Numbered from the stretch's first letter, positions 30,164-39,437 are shown. The stretch: 64,000 nucleotides of DNA from Pseudomonas sp. WJP1 (GCF_028471945.1 NZ_CP110128.1:6785001-6849000); one strand, 5' to 3'. Translations and numbers: made by a program. The notes: generated from the sequence alone by a model not told the origin.

Positions 30164-30832
30164 ATGAGCAAAAAAGTTGCAGTGATCCTTTCCGGTTGTG
30201 GCGTATACGACGGCGCCGAAATTTACGAAAGCGTGGTGACCCTGCTGCGCCTGGACCAGCGTGGCGCGCAGGTGCAGTGTTTTGCACCGAATATCGCGCA
30301 GCTGCACGTGATCAATCACCTGACCGGCGAAGAAATGCCCGAGTCGCGCAATGTGCTGGTGGAGTCCGCCCGCATAGCCCGTGGTGAGGTCAAGGATATC
30401 CGCGAAGCCGACGTCGAAGAATTCGATGCACTGATCATTCCCGGCGGCTTCGGCTCGGCCAAGAACCTTTCCAACTTCGCCATCGAAGGTACCGCCTGCA
30501 CGGTTCAGCCGGACGTCCTGGCCTTGACCGAAGCCTTTGCCGAGGCTGGCAAACCGGTCGGCCTGATCTGCATCTCGCCTGCCCTGGCGGCGAAAATCTA
30601 TGGGCCCGGCGTGACATGCACCATCGGCAACGACGCAGAAACGGCCGCGGCGCTGAACAAAATGGGCGCCACGCACAAGGAATGCGCCGTGAGCGATATC
30701 GTCGAAGACAAGGCGCGCAAACTGGTGAGCACTCCGGCGTACATGCTGGCGGGGAGCATCAGTGAGGCGGCGTCGGGGATCAACAAACTGGTCGACCGCG
30801 TGCTCGAACTGACCCACGAAAACGACGCCTGA
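30164..30832 (+). CDS. elbB: Isoprenoid biosynthesis glyoxalase ElbB
   Basis: A 222-residue member of the DJ-1/PfpI fold. It begins MSKKVAVILSGCGVYDGAEIYES, diagnostic of ElbB, and has the nucleophile-elbow cysteine in PVGLICISPALAAKIYG. E. coli ElbB has weak glyoxalase activity and an indirect link to isoprenoid synthesis. The gene stands alone with a good AGAAAAG-type leader; a REP doublet follows. Confidence 0.92.
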   Translation: MSKKVAVILSGCGVYDGAEIYESVVTLLRLDQRGAQVQCFAPNIAQLHVINHLTGEEMPESRNVLVESARIARGEVKDIREADVEEFDALIIPGGFGSAKNLSNFAIEGTACTVQPDVLALTEAFAEAGKPVGLICISPALAAKIYGPGVTCTIGNDAETAAALNKMGATHKECAVSDIVEDKARKLVSTPAYMLAGSISEAASGINKLVDRVLELTHENDA

Positions 30833-30845
30833 CACGCGTCAAAAC

Positions 30846-30935
30846 TGTGGGAGCGAGCCTGCTCGCGATAGCGGTCTAACCGTCAACATCTATTTTGGAT
30901 GTGCCGGCCCCATCGCGAGCAGGCTCGCTCCCACA
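30846..30935. repeat. REP doublet, class A, 90 nt
   Basis: Inverted TGTGGGAGCGAGCCTGCTCG arms with a short linker unrelated to that of the 100-nt copies. Confidence 0.88.
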
Positions 30936-30951
30936 GGGGGCACTGCAAGGC

Positions 30952-31407
30952 CTACGACTTGCGGGACAGACGAGTGAGTATGCGGTCCAGCGCATTGGCA
31001 AACGCCTGCTTTTCCCGCTCGCCAAAGGGTGCCGGCCCGCCACTCATCTGCCCCTGTTCACGCAAGTCGGTGAACAGGTTGCGCACGGCCAGGCGATCGC
31101 CCATGTTCTGCGCGTCAAACTCCTTGCCCCTCGGGTCCAGCGCGGCAACGCCTTTTTTCACCAACCGGTCGGCCAGCGGCACATCGCTGCAGATCACCAA
31201 CTCACCCGGCACCGCGTGTTCCACGAGGTAGTCGTCGGCCGCATCGGGGCCACTTGGCACCACAATCAGCTTCACCAGGGCCAGGCCAGGTTTGCTCTGC
31301 GGCTGGCCGGCCACCAGCACCACCTCGAACTGGCGCTTGAGGGCGAACTTCACCACCAGATCCTTGGCCGCCCGGGGGCAGGCGTCGGCATCGATCCATA
31401 CGCGCAT
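30952..31407 (-). CDS. YaiI/YqxD family protein (UPF0178)
   Basis: A 151-residue protein starting MRVWIDADACPRAAKDLVVKFA, the hallmark of this PIN-like family. Further conserved parts are VSGPDAADDYLVEHA-like VPSGPDAADDYLVEHAVPGELVICSDVPLADRLV and LDPRGKEFDAQNM. The acidic residues suggest a metal-dependent nuclease fold but activity is unproven. Flanked by two REP doublets. Confidence 0.88.
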   Translation of the reverse strand: MRVWIDADACPRAAKDLVVKFALKRQFEVVLVAGQPQSKPGLALVKLIVVPSGPDAADDYLVEHAVPGELVICSDVPLADRLVKKGVAALDPRGKEFDAQNMGDRLAVRNLFTDLREQGQMSGGPAPFGEREKQAFANALDRILTRLSRKS

Positions 31408-31429
31408 AGATTTTTCCTCCGTTAAAAGC

Positions 31430-31519
31430 TTCGCGGGCAAGCCTCGCTCCTACGGTTCATTGTCGTACACACAATGGTGTATCAACATAAAACCTGTAGG
31501 AGCGAGGCTTGCCCGCGAA
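31430..31519. repeat. REP doublet, class B, 90 nt
   Basis: Inverted TTCGCGGGCAAGCCTCGCTC arms, same version as at 2103-2168 but with a longer linker. Confidence 0.88.
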
Positions 31520-31539
31520 TATGAGCGAAGCGAATGCTG

Positions 31540-33438
31540 TTACGAAACCTGCACCCGCTGCTTCTCGGCCACACGACTACGACCATACAGCACAACGATC
31601 GCCAGGATCGCCACCGCCTGCGCACTCAACGAATACGCATCCGCATGAATCCCCAACCAATCGAACTCAAAGAACGCCACCGGCCGCGTGCCGAAAATCC
31701 CCGCTTCCTGCAACGCCTTCACACCATGCCCGGCGAACACCACCGACAAGGCACAGAGCAGACCGGCGTTGATGCTGAAGAACAGCGCCAGCGGCAGTTT
31801 CGCCGAGCCGCGCAGGATCACCCAGGCCAGGCCGACCAACAACACCATCGCCGTCGCACCACCGGCCAGCACGGCGTCATGGCCCGCAGGCCCGGCCTGC
31901 AACCACAGGGTTTCGTAGAACAGGATCACTTCGAACAGCTCGCGATACACCGAGAAGAACGCCAGGATCGCAAAACCGAAACGCCCACCCCCGCCCACCA
32001 GGCTGCTCTTGATGTAATCCTGCCAGGCCGCGGCATGACGACGGTCGTGCATCCACACACCGAGCCACAACACCATGACGCTGGCGAACAGCGCCGTCGC
32101 GCCTTCCAGCAACTCACGCTGCGAGCCGCTGACATCGATCACATAAGCCGCCAGCGCCCAGGTACCCAAGCCGGCCAGCAGCGCCAGGCCCCATCCGACG
32201 TTGACGCTGCGCACCGCCGATTGCTGGCCGGTGTTACGCAGGAAGGCAAGGATCGCCGCCAGCACCAAAATCGCTTCCAGGCCTTCGCGCAGCAGAATCA
32301 ACAGGCCGGAAATGTAGCTCAGCGACCAGCTCAAGCCATCGCTGCCCAACAAATCGGCAGACGCCTTCAATTTGCCCTTGGCCGCCTCCAGACGCTGCTC
32401 GACCTGGTCTACCGACAAGCCATCCTGCAATGACTGGCGGTAAGCCATCAGCGACTTCTCAGTGTCCTTGCGCACGGTGGCATCGACGTTGTCCAGGGAG
32501 CTTTCGACCAGTTCGAAACCTTCCAGGTATGCCGCCACGGACAAGTCATAGGCCTGATCGTGGTCACCCGCGCGGTAAGCCGCGACGCTCTTGTCCAGGG
32601 TGCTGGCGGTGTAGTCGAGCAACTGCGCCGGGCCACGCTTGGCCTGCGGCGGCTGAGCCCGTTGCGCGCGGAAAGTCGCGGCAGCCTGCGGGCCGTCGGT
32701 GGCCTGCACTTCGGCCGGGGTCTGGCGGGCCAGATCGGCAATGTTGTAGGTCTTGTCGCTGCTGGCAGTCTGCGGATCGGCGCTGAAGCTGGCGACATAG
32801 GTTGCCAGGTCCCAACGCTGACGATCATCGAGCTGATCGCCGAAAGCCGGCATGTCTGTGCCTTCGACCCCCAGGCCTACCGTGTTGTAGATCGCGTAGA
32901 GGCTCAGGTGATCCAGGCGCGCGTTATCACGCAAATTGGCCGGCGGCGGGGTCAACCCCACTCCCGCCGGACCGTCGCCAGCACCTGTATCGCCGTGGCA
33001 CACCGAACAATGCTGGGCGTACAGTGGCGCGCCGCGAGTCGGGTCCGGGGTGATGATCGGGGCCTGGCTGATTTCATAGGCCACAGCCAGTTTTGCGCCA
33101 AGCTGCCGAGCCTGACGGGCGACGTCTGCGCCGTCCTCACGCGCGGTGATCGCCGCGTGCAGCTGACTGATGCCCTGCTCCAGCCCGGCCTTTTCCGGTT
33201 TGGCCGGCATGCCGGCAATCAAGCCTTGCAACGCCTGGGTGAATTCCAGTTGTTCGCGGTATTCGGATTCGTTGACGACCTTGCCTGCCTGCACCGCTTG
33301 CGGGTAGTCCGCGCCGATGTAATCAAGTAGGTGCAGCGCCTGCGGTGCGCCTTCCACGGTGTCGGCCAGCAGATTGAAACTGCACAGGGCAAACACCGGC
33401 GCTATCAGCCAGGCCAGGAATCGGGACGGGGCAATCAT
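31540..33438 (-). CDS. FTR1 family iron permease fused to a cytochrome c domain
   Basis: A 632-residue protein for high-affinity iron uptake. Order: signal peptide (to about residue 25), helical region, cytochrome c domain with the heme motif CSVCH (about residues 144-148) and an axial-Met-like TDMPAFGDQL, a long helical linker, then an FTR1 permease with seven hydrophobic spans. The iron-transport motifs REGLEAI and YRELFEVILFYE (REXXE type) are both present. Fusion with a cytochrome suggests coupling of iron oxidation or reduction to uptake. A Fur-like site directly upstream supports iron control. Confidence 0.92.
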   Translation of the reverse strand: MIAPSRFLAWLIAPVFALCSFNLLADTVEGAPQALHLLDYIGADYPQAVQAGKVVNESEYREQLEFTQALQGLIAGMPAKPEKAGLEQGISQLHAAITAREDGADVARQARQLGAKLAVAYEISQAPIITPDPTRGAPLYAQHCSVCHGDTGAGDGPAGVGLTPPPANLRDNARLDHLSLYAIYNTVGLGVEGTDMPAFGDQLDDRQRWDLATYVASFSADPQTASSDKTYNIADLARQTPAEVQATDGPQAAATFRAQRAQPPQAKRGPAQLLDYTASTLDKSVAAYRAGDHDQAYDLSVAAYLEGFELVESSLDNVDATVRKDTEKSLMAYRQSLQDGLSVDQVEQRLEAAKGKLKASADLLGSDGLSWSLSYISGLLILLREGLEAILVLAAILAFLRNTGQQSAVRSVNVGWGLALLAGLGTWALAAYVIDVSGSQRELLEGATALFASVMVLWLGVWMHDRRHAAAWQDYIKSSLVGGGGRFGFAILAFFSVYRELFEVILFYETLWLQAGPAGHDAVLAGGATAMVLLVGLAWVILRGSAKLPLALFFSINAGLLCALSVVFAGHGVKALQEAGIFGTRPVAFFEFDWLGIHADAYSLSAQAVAILAIVVLYGRSRVAEKQRVQVS

Positions 33439-33453
33439 GAATGAATCTCAATT
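33439..33453 (-). promoter_or_regulatory. Candidate Fur box before the FTR1 gene
   Basis: On the minus strand AATTGAGATTCATTC matches the Pseudomonas-type Fur half-box AAATGAGAATCATTC at 13 of 15 positions. It lies immediately before the start codon, so Fur bound here would also block the ribosome-binding region of the promoter. Confidence 0.5.
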
Positions 33454-33534
33454 GGAAACACGAAGTAACATATTGTTCCCTCCCAATCACTTTCACTCAA
33501 GCTTTGTCGTAGATTGCGCGACAGGCCTTAAACG

Positions 33535-33565
33535 AAAAAGGCGACCTGAAGAGGTCGCCTTTTTT
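33535..33565 (-). terminator. Rho-independent terminator of the LysE-family gene
   Basis: Arms AAAAAGGCGACCT and AGGTCGCCTTTTT with a GAAG loop; strong T-tracts on both strands. Confidence 0.88.
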
Positions 33566-33577
33566 GTGCCTGATGGT

Positions 33578-34210
33578 TCAAACCGCGACTTTGCGCAGGG
33601 TGGCCATGAACGCCGCCGCGCCGATGAACAGTCCGGCAAAGGTACGGTTCATGCGCCTTTGCTGTTTCGGTGTGCGCAACATACGCAGCACCTTGGAAGC
33701 CAGCCCGGTGTAACCGGCCATGACGACCAGATCCACGCAGACCATGGTGACACCGATGATCACGTACTGGATCAGCAGTGGCGCGTGCGGATCGATGAAC
33801 TGCGGCAACACCGCCAGCATGAACACCAACGCCTTGGGGTTGCTGATGTTCACCAGAAAGCCTCGGAACACCAGGGCCATCGGCTTGCCAATCTGCCGGA
33901 CAGCCGCGTCATCGCTCATGTCGCTGGGCAGCGCACGCCATTGTTTGATGGCGAGAAAAACCAGGTAGGCCACGCCGAACCATTTGATCGCATAGAAGGC
34001 GGTGGCGGATGCCGTAAGAATCGCGCCAACACCGGCGCCGACAATCGCAATCTGCACCGCAAGGCCCAATTGCAGGCCCAGGGCGTTCCAGTAACCACGC
34101 CAGAAACCGTACTGCAGACCACTGGACATCGACGCAATGGCGCCGGCACCGGGAGACAGGCTGATCACCCAGCAGGCGGCAAAAAACGCCAGCCATGTTT
34201 GAAGCTCCAT
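33578..34210 (-). CDS. LysE family amino acid exporter
   Basis: A 210-residue membrane protein with about six hydrophobic spans, of the LysE/RhtB group that exports amino acids or homoserine lactones. The N-terminal signature WVISLSPGAGAIASMSSGLQYGFWRGYWNALGLQLG and the central FRGFLVNISNPKALVFMLAVLPQF are typical. Substrate cannot be inferred. It has its own terminator and is followed upstream by a class D REP pair. Confidence 0.9.
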   Translation of the reverse strand: MELQTWLAFFAACWVISLSPGAGAIASMSSGLQYGFWRGYWNALGLQLGLAVQIAIVGAGVGAILTASATAFYAIKWFGVAYLVFLAIKQWRALPSDMSDDAAVRQIGKPMALVFRGFLVNISNPKALVFMLAVLPQFIDPHAPLLIQYVIIGVTMVCVDLVVMAGYTGLASKVLRMLRTPKQQRRMNRTFAGLFIGAAAFMATLRKVAV

Positions 34211-34298
34211 TGCACACCTCGACTCGAACTCGTGACAGATGTCTAAGCTAATGCGGCTTTGGGCTGGTGACTACCGATTTTTTGCGTACTCCAAAAGC

Positions 34299-34374
34299 AA
34301 AAGATCGCAGCCTTCGGCAGCTCCTACATGGAAACGCATTCCAGTGTAGGAGCTGCCGAAGGCTGCGATCTTTT
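34299..34374. repeat. REP doublet, class D, 76 nt
   Basis: Near-perfect inverted arms of about 30 bp built on AGATCGCAGCCTTCGGCAGC; half an element of the same class lies at 62092-62119. The flanking A and T runs could also make it a terminator for the MscS gene. Confidence 0.88.
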
Positions 34375-34395
34375 TGGCTTGAGTCGCAAGCTGGC

Positions 34396-34977
34396 TTATT
34401 TCTCAAACCCGCTCGAAGGAAACACATCGCTGCCGCGCCAGCGGCGCACCGAACGCTGGAAGAACAAGCTGTTCGGCACCTGCACCATCGCGCTACCAGT
34501 ACCCAGCTCTTCCGCCTCGATCAACGTGGTGTACAGCAGATTGATCGCAATCACCCGGCCTTTGACGCCGGGTTTGTCGGTGGTGTCCACCAACTCGACC
34601 ACATCACCCAGGCGAAACGGCCCGACGGTGAAGATCAGGATCGCGCACAACAGATTGGAGAGCACGCTCCACATGGCGAAAAACGCCACCGCCGCCACCG
34701 CGACAAACCCCGACAGCGCGGTCCAGAGCACCGTGGCCGAAACCCCCAGACGCTCCAGCACGAAGATCAGCGCACTGCCCATGATCAGCCAGCGCAGCCC
34801 GCCACGCAGCGGCATCAGCAATTGTGGCGGGAACGGGTAACGCTCACCGAGGCGGGTCAGGCACTTGGCAACGAAGCGTTGGGCGATGTAACCGGCCAGC
34901 AGGATCAGCAGGATTTGCACGCCGAGCCAGATCGGCTCGACCCACATCGCCGGCAGCGGCAGCTTGAAGGCCTCCAT
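34396..34977 (-). CDS. Small-conductance mechanosensitive channel family protein (MscS-like)
   Basis: A 193-residue protein with three N-terminal hydrophobic spans, then the pore-helix region VAVAAVAFFAMWSVLSNLLCAILIF and the start of the beta domain FRLGDVVELVDTTDKPGVKGRVIAINLLYTTL. It is shorter than E. coli MscS and lacks most of the C-terminal vestibule. Its ATG overlaps the stop of the ABC-F gene in TGATG, so it is co-translated with it. Confidence 0.85.
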   Translation of the reverse strand: MEAFKLPLPAMWVEPIWLGVQILLILLAGYIAQRFVAKCLTRLGERYPFPPQLLMPLRGGLRWLIMGSALIFVLERLGVSATVLWTALSGFVAVAAVAFFAMWSVLSNLLCAILIFTVGPFRLGDVVELVDTTDKPGVKGRVIAINLLYTTLIEAEELGTGSAMVQVPNSLFFQRSVRRWRGSDVFPSSGFEK

Positions 34978-36887
34978 CAGGACAGAGCCTCCAGCTCCGC
35001 CTGCATGCTTTCCAGCAGTTCCAGGGCTTCCATCCAGGCTTCTTCCAGCTCCCCTTCACGCACCTTCAGCTTGGCCTGTTCGGCCAGCAGGTCGCGCAAC
35101 TCGTTCTTGCGCATTGGCTCGTAGATATCGCTGTCGCCCAGGCTGGCATCGATCTTCGCGAGTTTCTCGTGCAGCTTGCCCAACTCGGCTTCGAGCTTGT
35201 CAGCCTCGCGCTTGTGCGGCGCCAGTTGCTGACGCAGCGCAGCGGCCGCCTGACGCTGGGCTTTCTTGTCGGTCTTGTCCGGGTTGACCGGGGTGTTGCT
35301 GACCGGGGCGTTGCGCTGGCGATACTCCACCAGCCAGCGGGTGTAGTCCTCAAGGTCGCCGTCGAACTCTTCGACCTTGCCGTCTGCCACCAGGTAGAAA
35401 TTGTCGGTGGTGCTTTTGAGCAAATGGCGATCGTGGGAGACCACCAGTACCGCACCACTGAATTCCTGCAGGGCCATGGTCAGCGCCAGGCGCATTTCCA
35501 GGTCCAGGTGGTTGGTCGGTTCGTCGAGCAGCAACAGGTTCGGCCGGTCCCAGGCGATCAACGCCAGCGCCAGGCGCGCTTTTTCGCCACCGGAGAAATT
35601 CAGCACCGGCTCATCGATCCGCGCGCCGCGGAAGTCGAAACCACCGAGGAAGTCGCGCAGGGTCTGCTCACGTTCGGTCGGTGCCAGGCGCTGCAAGTGC
35701 AGCAACGGGCTGGCCTTGGCATCCAGGGAATCGAGCTGATGCTGGGCGAAGTAGCCGACGACGGTGTTCTCGCCACGGGTCAAGCGGCCGGCCAGCGGCG
35801 AGAGCTCACCGGCAAGGTTCTTGATCAGGGTTGATTTACCGGCGCCGTTCGGGCCGAGCAAGCCGATGCGCGCACCGGGGGTCAGTTGCAGCTTGACCTT
35901 CTCCAGCACGGTTTTCTCGCCGTAACCCAGGCGGGCATCGGACAGGTCGATCAGCGGGCTGGAAATCTTCTGCGATTCGCGGAAGACGAAGTCGAACGGC
36001 GAGTCGACGTGCGCCGCGGTCAGCTCTTCCATCCGCTCCAGGGCCTTGATCCGGCTCTGGGCCTGGCGGGCCTTGGTTGCCTGGGCCTTGAAGCGGGCGA
36101 TGTAGCTTTCCATGTGCGCACGTTGCGCCTGCTGCTTCTCAAAGGCCTGCTGTTGCTGGGCCAGCCGTTCGGCACGGGCACGCTCGAAGGCGCTGTAGCC
36201 ACCGCGATAGAGGGTGATCTTGCGCTGATCGACGTGAGCCACGTGATCGACCACGGCATCGAGGAAATCCCGGTCGTGGGAAATCAGCATCAAGGTGCCG
36301 GGATAGCTCTTGAGCCACTCTTCGAGCCAGATGATGGCGTCGAGGTCCAGGTGGTTGGTCGGTTCGTCGAGCAACAGCAGGTCCGAAGGACACATCAAGG
36401 CCTGCGCCAGGTTCAGGCGCATCCGCCAGCCACCGGAGAAATCGCCGACCTGGCGATCCATCTGCTCGTTGGTGAAGCCCAGGCCCGCCAGCAACTTGCG
36501 CGCCCGTGCGTCGGCGGTGTAGCCATCGGCGCTATCGAGCTCGGAGTGGTAGCGGGCCTGGGCGGCACCGTCATGGGCCGCTTCGGCTGCCGCCAGGTCG
36601 CGTTGCACCTGGCGCAGGCGCAGGTCGCCATCGAGCACGTAGTCGACCGCCAGGCGTTCGAGCGTGTCGACCTCCTGGCGCATGTGGGCGATACGCCAAT
36701 CGGCCGGCAGGAAGCAATCACCCGAGTCAGGGTGCAGTTCGCCCCGAAGCAAGGCGAACAGGCTCGATTTGCCGGCGCCGTTGGCACCGATGAGGCCGGC
36801 TTTCTGGCCGGCGTGCAGGGTCAGCTCGGCGTCTTCTAGCAGACGTTGCGGGCCACGCTGTAAAGTCAGGTTCTGAAGTCGAATCAT
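34977..36887 (-). CDS. ABC-F family ATPase (YheS-like)
   Basis: A 636-residue soluble protein with two ABC domains and no membrane part, as in ribosome-associated ABC-F proteins. First domain: GANGAGKSS, FSGGWRMRLNLAQALM, LLLLDEPTNHLD. Second: GPNGAGKST, FSGGEKARLALALI, LLLLDEPTNHLD. A charged linker lies between and a C-terminal coiled coil (about residues 530-636) at the end. Start MIRLQNLTLQRGPQRLL at 36887. Length matches YheS, which resolves stalled ribosomes. Coupled to an MscS-like gene. Confidence 0.92.
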   Translation of the reverse strand: MIRLQNLTLQRGPQRLLEDAELTLHAGQKAGLIGANGAGKSSLFALLRGELHPDSGDCFLPADWRIAHMRQEVDTLERLAVDYVLDGDLRLRQVQRDLAAAEAAHDGAAQARYHSELDSADGYTADARARKLLAGLGFTNEQMDRQVGDFSGGWRMRLNLAQALMCPSDLLLLDEPTNHLDLDAIIWLEEWLKSYPGTLMLISHDRDFLDAVVDHVAHVDQRKITLYRGGYSAFERARAERLAQQQQAFEKQQAQRAHMESYIARFKAQATKARQAQSRIKALERMEELTAAHVDSPFDFVFRESQKISSPLIDLSDARLGYGEKTVLEKVKLQLTPGARIGLLGPNGAGKSTLIKNLAGELSPLAGRLTRGENTVVGYFAQHQLDSLDAKASPLLHLQRLAPTEREQTLRDFLGGFDFRGARIDEPVLNFSGGEKARLALALIAWDRPNLLLLDEPTNHLDLEMRLALTMALQEFSGAVLVVSHDRHLLKSTTDNFYLVADGKVEEFDGDLEDYTRWLVEYRQRNAPVSNTPVNPDKTDKKAQRQAAAALRQQLAPHKREADKLEAELGKLHEKLAKIDASLGDSDIYEPMRKNELRDLLAEQAKLKVREGELEEAWMEALELLESMQAELEALS

Positions 36888-36937
36888 AATGGCGGCGGAG
36901 TCTACCAGCTTCGCTCGCAACTGGCGCGAGTAGCACT

Positions 36938-37402
36938 ATGTCCTCTGACCTGTGGAGCTTTTCCCTGACCCTTTATGCCCGCCCGGGCGTTGAACAGGCC
37001 TGCCTGCAATTGCAGGCGGGCGGCGTCAACGTGTGCCTGCTGCTGTGCGCGGCATGGCTGGGGCAGCGGGGTATCGCCTGCGATGAACAACGCCTGCAGC
37101 AACTTCGCGGTGTGGCGCGAGCCTGGGACGCCGATGTCGTGCAACCGTTGCGGGCACTGCGCGTGCAATGGAAGGTTGCCGCCGCACAGGATCCCGAGCT
37201 GCACTCGCTACGCGAACAGGTCAAGGCACTTGAATTGGAGGCCGAACGAAATCTGTTACTGCGCCTGGAGCGATCGGCTCAGGATTGGCCGCAGGGTGAC
37301 GCGACCAATTTGGCGATCTGGCTGGAAGGTGTGACGGCGGATGCTGCCCACCTGCACCGCGACGCGCTGCATCAGCTGCGCGTCGCGGTAACCGGCACTT
37401 AA
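36938..37402 (+). CDS. TIGR02444 family protein
   Basis: A 154-residue, mostly helical protein of unknown function. It begins MSSDLWSFSLTLYARPGVEQACLQLQ and contains GGVNVCLLLCAAWLGQRG, the pattern of the TIGR02444 family. It is divergent from the ABC-F gene and its stop codon lies inside the last codons of the convergent algP (4-nt overlap around CTTAAG), as commonly found next to algP in Pseudomonas. Confidence 0.85.
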   Translation: MSSDLWSFSLTLYARPGVEQACLQLQAGGVNVCLLLCAAWLGQRGIACDEQRLQQLRGVARAWDADVVQPLRALRVQWKVAAAQDPELHSLREQVKALELEAERNLLLRLERSAQDWPQGDATNLAIWLEGVTADAAHLHRDALHQLRVAVTGT

Positions 37403-38568
37403 GAAGCGCTGGTTGGGTTGGTGCTGGAGTTCGACGATGCCACTGGCGTTGGCGCAGTGGAGGCTGTCGAGGTTGGTGCTGTCGGCGCAGGAGCAGCCGA
37501 AGCGGATGGTGCCGGCGCTGGCGTTGCTGGCTTGGCAGCGGGAGCCGGAGTCGGCTTGGCAACAGCGGCCGGTTTTTTCACGGCTGGTTTAACTGCTGGT
37601 TTAGCTGCTGGTTTAGCTGCTGGTTTTGCCGCCGGCTTGGCTGCGGCAGGCTTGGCTGCCGGTTTCGCCGCGGCAGGTTTTGCGGCAGTGGCTGGTTTAG
37701 CTGCTGCCGTTTTAGCTGCCGGTTTTGCGGCAGGTTTTGCTGCTGCTTTTGCCGCCGGTTTGGCCGCTGGTTTTGCAGCTGGCTTGGCAGCGGTTTTCGC
37801 CGCGACAGGTTTTGCGGCTGGCTTGGCAGCAGGTTTTGCAGCGGCAGTTCTAGCGGCTGGTTTGGCGGCTGCGGTTTTGGCCACGGCGGGTTTCGCAGCA
37901 GCAGTTTTGGCGGCCGGTTTGGCAGCCGGTTTCGCGGCCGTTGTTTTGGCAGCGGTTGTCTTGGCAGCAGGTTTGGCAGCTGCGGTTCTGGCAGCCGGTT
38001 TTGCAGCACTGGCCGCGACAGGTTTTTTAGCTGCAGAGGTTGCAGCAGGTTTGGCTGCGGCTTTCACCGGTGCCTTGGCGGCAGGTTTGGCGGCAGGCTT
38101 GGCCGGTGCTTTTGCGGCAACCGGTTTGGCAGCGGCTTTCTTCGCAGGAGCCGCAGCAGGCTTGGCCGAACGCAGGGACAACGCCTTGCCGACAGCCTCT
38201 TGTACGCGACCGACACCCTGGGCCAGTTTCAGGCTTTCCTGGGCATCGCGCTTGAGTTGCAGGATGTAGCCGCGAGTTTCCGATTGACGATCCTTGAGGG
38301 CATCAAGCAGGTCCTCGAGCTGTTTCACCGCGTCCTTGGCCTTGGTTTGCGCCTTGGCCTTTCCGGCCGCCGCTGCGTCCTGCAATTTGGTACGGGACTT
38401 GTGCAATTTCTCTTGCGCTTTTCCGCGCTGCTTTTCCAGTTTGGCGAGCAGTTTTTCAGCATCAGCCAAAGCTTCGGAACAAGCGTTTTCCAGATGCTCG
38501 AGCAAGCTGCCCGAGAGTTGTTGGAGCAAGTGCAACGGAGTACTTACAGGCTTCTTGGTGGCCGACAT
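37399..38568 (-). CDS. algP: AlgP, histone H1-like alginate regulatory protein
   Basis: A 389-residue DNA-binding protein. The N-terminal 135 or so residues are a helical domain (LLQQLSGSLLEHLENACSEALADAEKLLAKLEKQRGKAQEKL). The next 210 residues are almost only Lys, Pro and Ala in KPAA-type tetrads and pentads, like eukaryotic histone H1 tails. The tail ends in an Ala/Pro/Thr/Ser stretch. AlgP helps activate algD in P. aeruginosa by shaping DNA. The repeat DNA (about 37530-38150) can recombine, so length is likely variable between strains. Confidence 0.95.
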   Translation of the reverse strand: MSATKKPVSTPLHLLQQLSGSLLEHLENACSEALADAEKLLAKLEKQRGKAQEKLHKSRTKLQDAAAAGKAKAQTKAKDAVKQLEDLLDALKDRQSETRGYILQLKRDAQESLKLAQGVGRVQEAVGKALSLRSAKPAAAPAKKAAAKPVAAKAPAKPAAKPAAKAPVKAAAKPAATSAAKKPVAASAAKPAARTAAAKPAAKTTAAKTTAAKPAAKPAAKTAAAKPAVAKTAAAKPAARTAAAKPAAKPAAKPVAAKTAAKPAAKPAAKPAAKAAAKPAAKPAAKTAAAKPATAAKPAAAKPAAKPAAAKPAAKPAAKPAAKPAVKPAVKKPAAVAKPTPAPAAKPATPAPAPSASAAPAPTAPTSTASTAPTPVASSNSSTNPTSAS

Positions 38569-38760
38569 GGTTTACCTCCTGGCTGACGTGAGTGCGGCTC
38601 ATACTAGACCTCTGCTGCTACCGCCGCTAGGGCATCTTGACAGTATCCAAAGCGCTGCGTTGCAACGAATTGAAAATGTTCTGCGTTGGCGCAAAAGCAG
38701 TTCACCGTTGAACGCATTCGCGCTGGCATAATCGCCCGCAACCCAGGCTGGAGAGTGCCC

Positions 38761-39426
38761 ATGTCGCGCTACCTTTTTTTATCGTTCTGCGTGATTTTTT
38801 CCGTGGCCAACGCCACTGAAAAAAGCCAGGAAAAAGACGCTCACGATCTCGCTTACAGCCTCGGCGCCAGTCTCGGCGAACGCTTGCGCCAGGAGGTTCC
38901 CGACTTGCAGATTCAGGCACTGGTCGAAGGACTGCAGCAGGCCTATCAAGGCAAGCCACTGGCGTTGAAGGACGAGCAGATCGAACAGATTTTGCGTGAG
39001 CACGAAACGCAGGGGACCCTGCAAACGCCTGCACCGCAAAACGAGCTGGCAGTTAAAAACGAGCAAGACTTTCTCGCCAGGGAAAAAGCCAAACCCGGCG
39101 TTCGTGAATTGGCGGATGGAATACTCCTGACCGAATTGGCACCGGGTACTGGCGCCAAGGCCGGACCCAACGGAAAGGTCCAGGTGCTTTACATCGGGCG
39201 ACTCCCGGACGGCACAGTGTTCGACCAGAACAACCAACCGCAATGGTTCAGTCTCGACAGCGTGATCAGCGGCTGGCGCAGCGCGCTGCAAGACATGCCG
39301 GTCGGTGCCAGATGGCGCCTGGTGATTCCATCGGCACAGGCCTATGGTTCCGATGGTGCCGGCGACCTGATCGCCCCCTTCACGCCCCTGGTGTTCGAGG
39401 TCGAATTGCGCGGCGCCACCAGCTGA
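38761..39426 (+). CDS. FKBP-type peptidyl-prolyl cis-trans isomerase
   Basis: A 221-residue exported protein. Start MSRYLFLSFCVIFSVANATEK at 38761, a signal peptide with cleavage after ANA. The N-terminal dimerisation part DAHDLAYSLGASLGERLRQEVPDL resembles FkpA/Mip. The FKBP domain (about residues 110-220) has VQVLYIGRLPDGTVFDQN and ALQDMPVGARWRLVIPSAQAYGSDGAG. It probably assists periplasmic protein folding. Divergent from algP, convergent with rsd. Confidence 0.92.
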   Translation: MSRYLFLSFCVIFSVANATEKSQEKDAHDLAYSLGASLGERLRQEVPDLQIQALVEGLQQAYQGKPLALKDEQIEQILREHETQGTLQTPAPQNELAVKNEQDFLAREKAKPGVRELADGILLTELAPGTGAKAGPNGKVQVLYIGRLPDGTVFDQNNQPQWFSLDSVISGWRSALQDMPVGARWRLVIPSAQAYGSDGAGDLIAPFTPLVFEVELRGATS

Positions 39427-39437
39427 AAGCACAAACG

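Noticed and set aside
37418..38269. 283-codon Ala/Gly/Leu-rich frame opposite algP, resembling a membrane protein
   Set aside because: It arises from the reverse reading of the KPAA repeat; no ribosome site and no independent similarity.
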